Source: Acridotheres tristis (taxonomy: Eukaryota; Chordata; Aves; Passeriformes; Sturnidae). Taken from it: DNA of 64,000 nucleotides. Position numbers and translations under genes: made by a program. The DNA is taken from NCBI GenBank assembly GCA_037013685.1, contig CM072919.1:2977616-3041615 (forward strand), given 5' to 3'. Position 1 is the first letter of the stretch; every line of letters starts with the position of its first letter. The notes under the pieces are model-generated. The model saw nothing but the letters and a program-made list of their open reading frames with translations, was not told the DNA's origin and made no database searches. Below, one piece after another: positions 60,001 through 64,000 of this stretch.

Positions 60001-60154
60001 AACCCGACCCGCTGTGCCAGGGCCCAGCATAGAGCCCCCTGCACAGCACCCACCCTGTGCCAACCCACCCCACACCCACCTCCACGAAGTAGAAGCAAGG
60101 CAGGAGTGTCATGCTGTCCTTGGGGGCTCGGGCTTTCTCCTTGGGGGGGATCAT
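57022..60154 (-). CDS. PLPPR3: Phospholipid phosphatase-related protein 3 (PRG-2)
   Basis: PLPPR3 is a neuronal plasma-membrane protein of the plasticity-related-gene family, linked to axon growth and branching. Coding exons on the minus strand: 60154-60080, 59925-59740, 59593-59464, 59261-59066, 58990-58933, 58720-58547 and 58284-57022, all in matching phase, total 2082 nt or 693 aa. The start [19 protein letters not shown] corresponds to the mammalian start. Six membrane segments occupy roughly residues 15-290. The lipid phosphatase motifs are degenerate: the PSGH motif reads PSQH and the third motif lacks its usual Ser-Arg (TQ in [13 protein letters not shown]), so catalysis is not expected, as known for the family. 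The large last exon encodes the long cytoplasmic tail with [32 protein letters not shown] and [10 protein letters not shown] blocks. The glutamate-rich run of the mammalian tail is missing. A CR1 fragment lies in the last intron. Confidence 0.96.
58301..58460 (-). mobile_element. CR1 LINE 3' fragment in the last PLPPR3 intron
   Basis: The plus strand shows the reverse complement of the CR1 3' end: AATAGAATCCTGGAATGG, AAAGGTCATCAAGTCCAATG, GCCACAGGCAGGGACAACTT and CTTGAACACTTCCAGGGATG. CR1 is thus in the same orientation as PLPPR3. Its 3' end lies 16 nt from the splice acceptor at 58285. Confidence 0.92.
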
Positions 60155-60379
60155 GGTCCTGGGCAGGAGCAGGGGTCCCACCGGGCTGTGCCTCCACCCT
60201 GTTGAGGCACGAGTGTCACCACATGGCAGGAGATGGTCAGCCCCGGTCACCCTTGGTCACCCCTCCAGTCCCTGACCCTGGAAGAGGACAAGCACCCCCA
60301 GGCCACCACCCGGCCCCGCAGGGGTAGGGGCACCCCACGCCACTCCCAGTCACCCCCAGGTCACACCGCTGCCCTCGCT

Positions 60380-61300
60380 CACCAGAGAGACACAGCCGAA
60401 ACTGGGGGTGACCCCAGCTGGGTGGCCCCCAGCGCCCCGGGGGGTGTCCAGCCGAGCCAGGGACTGTGACAACAGGTGGGGCGGAGGCTCGTCTGTCGCG
60501 ACAGGCGGTCACTATCGCGACAGGCGGCGAGGCTGCTGCGGAGGGTGTGCAGAGGGGGTGTGCCACCCGCAGAGCTGGGCCGGGAATGGGGTTCCCCGAG
60601 CCCTCCTGGCCCAGCCCCACGAGATTGCACCGAGCCCGGGCTGCGAAATGAGGGGGGGGAGGATAACGGGGATGGAGCGACGAGGGGCAAGGGCGAGGGG
60701 CAATGAAGGGGGGAAATAACGGGAGATTAACCGGGGGTATAAGCGGGAGGGCGGGGGGCGCAGCGGGGAACCTCCCCTTCGCAGGGACCGTGCCGCAGCC
60801 GCGGGCGGGGGTCGGGGCCGAGTGATGGGAGGGGGTGTCGGGGGAGGGAGGAGCAGCCCTTTGTGCCGGTCTGTGCGCCCCACTCACCTCAGCGGCGGCC
60901 CCGGGGAGCAGCGGGGCGGGGGGCGGCGGTAGCGGCGGCGATGGGGGATGTCCCCGGGATCCGGGATGCTCCTGCCTCGGCGGAGCGCGGGGAGCGGCGG
61001 CTTCCTCCGCCCCCGCCGCCTCCTCCTCCTCCTTCTCCTCCTCCCTCGCCCGCCGCCCCCCGCTCCGCCCCGCCGCCCCCGGCCCCTCCCGGAGTGCCGA
61101 GCCCCCGCCGAGCCCCCATCGAGCCCCCGTCGGTGCAGGGATGGGGATCTGGGGGGGTCAGGGGGGGTCGGGAGGTCGTGGGGGGGGGGAAATGAGGCGA
61201 GACAAAGGGCCGGGCGGGGCCGAGGACAGCCGTGGGACCGACCTCTCTCCGCACCTCTCCGCACCCCGGACCATGCCCAGGCACCGAGGGGGTCCCGGGG
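60380..61300 (-). promoter_or_regulatory. PLPPR3 CpG-island promoter and noncoding first exon
   Basis: Very GC- and CpG-rich sequence. On the minus strand GCCGCCGCTGAG followed by GTGAGT gives a donor at 60888/60887, which fits a noncoding first exon running from roughly 61.0 kb to 60888 and spliced to the acceptor CTGCCCAG before 60158 (four bases upstream of the ATG). No TATA box is evident. A strong G-run cluster lies at 61143-61189. Confidence 0.6.
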
Positions 61301-63050
61301 GTCCCGGGGCCGCCCCCAACCCGGACTGCCTCCACCGCCGGTCCCCCGACCAACTCCTTGTCCGCTTGTGCTGCTGTGGGGGTGCCCCCCTCCCCAAGAC
61401 CCCTCCTACCCCGCAGAGCCCCCTCCCTTGTTCCGGGACCCGAGGGGTGCCCAAGTGGGGGTGCCACATCACGGGGGTGGGTGACCTCCAAACTCACCGC
61501 CCCAGAGCTCTGCCAGCCCCCACCTGGGCTCTGTCTGCCGAGGATTGCCTGCCGAGGGCTTCGGGAGGGGACTCGGGGAGAGTCCTGGACCCACACTCAC
61601 GAGTAGCCCCAGGGACGATGCCGGGGCCACCCTCAGCAGGAGCCTTGTGCCAGGAGTTCCTCAAGCAGGTGCCTTGTGTCTCCCAAATTTGGGCCCGAGG
61701 AGGTGGGTGCAGCTCCCTTTGCTTTCTGGAGGCTCCCAGCACCTCCTGGCAGAGGCAGCAGCCCTCTGGCCCCATCTGTCCCTGCCTTGGCTCTGCAGAG
61801 GATCCTGGCCGTGCCCTACCCAATATCCCACCCTATAACCCATTCCCCGAACCCCACACTCATTTGTTCCCCCCAGCTGCCCACTGCCCACCCTCTCACA
61901 GTCCTGTCTGGGTCTGAGCAGCCCGGGCTCCACATGGTGCCCTTGTTCCATTTTTGGCCCTAAGTGGGCAGAAATCTCCCGGCGTATTTAACATCTAAAT
62001 CCCGAATCCCTGGAAGCTGCGATTAAGCTTCTCTCCGTACGGAAAATCCCTGGTTTGAGCCAGACTCGGCCACCTCCCCTAACACCACCACCCTGCACGC
62101 TTCGACCCCTGCCCACCATGTGCCACCAGCACGTGGGGACAGCGGGGAGACGAAGCCACCACTGCAGAGGGGACCCTGAGCCTCCGGGGACCCCCAGAGC
62201 CCTCCCTGCCGATGTGTCCGGCCACCCGCTGACCACGGGCCCATTGGCTGGGGGGGTCGGAGGGTCAGAGCTCGGAGCAGAGCTGCACAGCCGGACAAAG
62301 GGAATGCGGCAGCTCGGAGCTGCAAAAGCTCGTGGAGTAGGGAAAGAAAGGGTGGGCTCCAACCCTTTGCGGGGTGTCCCCCGGAGCCCTGCTCGGTCCT
62401 GGCGCTGCCGGACCCAGCTGTGGGTAGCCACGGTGGCCATCCCTTCAAGGGGCGAGGGCAGCAAAATCTCGAGGCGCGGTGAGAGGCTCCGGGGACGAGC
62501 CCGGGAGGGGGCTCCGGGCGGCTCCGGGACCGGGAGCGAGCCGAGGCGGTGGCTCCGCTTAGTGGCACCGAGGAGAAAGGCAAAGGGGACCGGGCTGGCA
62601 CGGCCACCGCCATCCCAGACACCGCCCCTGTCGCTGCCATCACCCCTCCCATCACCGCCGCCCCCAACCCTGCAAGAACCCCCCCGGTGACGGGACGGGT
62701 TTGTATCCCTGGGCACCCACCGAGCTGGCACCCAGCACCCACCAGGGACCGGCCCGCAGGCCGGGCGGGGGCCATTGCTCCTGGGGGGGCGGGGATAGAA
62801 TTTGTCGGAGTCTGCTTTTGCCAAGAGCCTGAACTTTTTCGGCCTTAAAATCCCCGGCGCAGAAATCCCCGGCGGCGGGTGCCAGGGCCGGCAGCTGGGC
62901 CGGGCTGTTTCCTCCTCCCGCACTGTTTGTGCCGGGAACTATTGACCCCTTTTATAAGCTGAATATTTCAAAACATTCAGCCCACGCTGCGGAAACCCCC
63001 CCACTCTCTCTGCCCCCTCCCCTTTCCTGCCCCACCCCGCCGCCCCAAAC
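61301..63050. other. Intergenic between divergent PLPPR3 and CFD
   Basis: No coding gene is recognised. In particular I find no serine protease exon (no AAHC or GDSGGP-type motif in any frame given) that would represent AZU1, PRTN3 or ELANE. Open frames here start at non-ATG codons or are low-complexity products of GC content. Confidence 0.5.
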
Positions 63051-63054
63051 TGGA

Positions 63055-63062
63055 CATAAAAG
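63055..63062 (+). promoter_or_regulatory. TATA-like box of CFD
   Basis: CATAAAAG, 129 nt before the CFD ATG and in a non-CpG context with C-rich flanks. This would place the transcription start near 63085-63095 and give a leader of about 95 nt. A second TATA-like TTTTATAAG lies at about 62950. Confidence 0.55.
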
Positions 63063-63183
63063 CGAGTCCCAGTCCCAGCCCCGGGTGAGCAGCGTCCTCC
63101 CCGCAGCCCCCGCGCACCCCCCAGCCCCTGCGCACCCCAAAACCCCCGCACAACCCCCAGAGGCATCCCCGGGCTCTGCAGCC

Positions 63184-63991
63184 ATGGGGCCAAGTCCTGC
63201 TCCCGTCCTTGTCCTCGCTCTGCTGCTGCTGCTCTGGGCCCCGGTGAATGGTGAGTGCATCCCCCGTACCCCAGGGCAGTGACAGGGCACGGGGGTGCCT
63301 GCCCAGCTTCCCAATTCCTGCGTCCACCTGCAGCCAGGTGTTGGTGCAGCCCACAAGGAGGGGTCCAGGGATCCCGGGAAGGGACCATGGGAGTGACACT
63401 GCCCTGTGGTCCTCGGCTGACCCGGCCTCTCTCCTGCAGGGCAGCCCCGGGGACGGATCCTGAGGGGCTCCGAGGCCAGGCCCCACCTGAAGCCGTACAT
63501 GGCCTCACTGCAGCTGGACGGGCAGCACGTCTGTGGGGGCTTCCTCATCGCCGAGCAATGGGTGCTGAGCGCTGCCCACTGCACTGAGGAGACGTGAGTG
63601 TGTGTGTAGGGTCAGTGCTTGGCTGGGGGGGCTGCTGAAGTCTGGCCAAATCCCACTGTGATGCCTCGACCCCAGTGTCAGAGTGTGGGACTCAGCTCCC
63701 ACCTGCAGGCAGGACTGGGCAGCGGCTGTAGGAGCTGTGGGACCTCCTGGAGTTCCCTGACGGGCTCTCCAACCCTCCACAGCACCCCATTTCCCATTTG
63801 CAAGGACACTCCTGGCTCTTTGTCTCATACTCTAACTCTCTTCCAGGGATGGCAAACTCTTCCAGGTGCTGCTGGGTGCCCACTCGCTGACAGAACCGGA
63901 GCCCCACAAACGCCTGTACCAAGTGCGCGCCCAGTTCCCCCACCCTGGCAGCAACATCCACAACAACAAGGATGACCTTCTCCTCCTCCAG
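63184..63991 (+). CDS. CFD: Complement factor D (adipsin), first three exons, cut by window end
   Basis: CFD is the secreted serine protease that cleaves factor B bound to C3b and so starts the alternative complement pathway. Exons in the window: 63184-63250, 63440-63593 and 63847-63991, in phase, 122 codons; the rest lies beyond 64000. Residues 1-23 are a signal peptide ([20 protein letters not shown]). A short propeptide QPRGR precedes the mature N-terminus ILRG at residue 29. The catalytic His 69 (SAAHC) and Asp 117 (DDLLLLQ) are present; the Ser is in the missing part. [16 protein letters not shown] and QVLLGAHSL match mammalian factor D closely, better than granzymes or elastase. The mature N-terminus has Arg where ILGG is usual. 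Confidence 0.93.
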
Positions 63992-64000
63992 GTGGGCTGG

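Noticed and set aside
60835..61917. 360-codon plus-strand open frame in the PLPPR3 promoter
   Set aside because: Starts at GTG, Gly/Pro/Ser-rich, lies antisense to the noncoding first exon of PLPPR3 and has no family match.

Overview
The window looks like an avian microchromosome segment orthologous to human 19p13.3 (chicken chromosome 28 type). The evidence is the gene order MISP, PTBP1, PLPPR3, CFD, short introns at the gene ends, strong CpG islands at promoters, and several fragments of the avian LINE CR1 on both strands. I cannot name the species. Exon structures were assembled by hand from splice consensus, reading-frame continuity and family knowledge; each of the three complete models closes in frame from ATG to stop.

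Layout: 1-5.1 kb, MISP (+), an actin- and spindle-associated protein, in four coding exons. 5.1-6.9 kb, MISP 3' flank with a GC-rich degenerate minisatellite. 6.9-11.4 kb, a minus-strand gene of 677 codons that joins a KIAA1958-type N-terminal module to a C-terminal DUF3504/Crypton tyrosine-recombinase-derived domain; it sits where mammals have no gene, between MISP and PTBP1. 11.4-26 kb, a largely gene-free interval with a 40-bp minisatellite and a small CpG island carrying a 26-bp triplication. 26.0-54.0 kb, PTBP1 (+), complete in 15 coding exons (556 aa), with a YY1-motif-rich CpG promoter, the 75-nt cassette exon 9, the 34-nt autoregulatory exon 11 behind a 420-nt zone without any AG, and a 3'UTR of about 2.7 kb with miR-124 seed matches. 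54-56.3 kb, GC-rich sequence without a supported gene. 56.3-61.0 kb, PLPPR3 (-), seven coding exons plus a probable noncoding first exon. 61-63 kb, intergenic. 63.18 kb to the end, the first three exons of CFD (+), cut by the window edge.

The genes are independent single-gene units rather than an operon-like system. The points most worth following up are the KIAA1958-like gene of Crypton ancestry, the splicing-control architecture of PTBP1 (long AG exclusion zone at exon 11, CR1 insertion just upstream of exon 9), and the CR1 insertion that makes up most of the last PLPPR3 intron and probably supplies its branch point. The neutrophil protease genes AZU1, PRTN3 and ELANE, which lie between PLPPR3 and CFD in human, are not present in the 2.2 kb separating these genes here.
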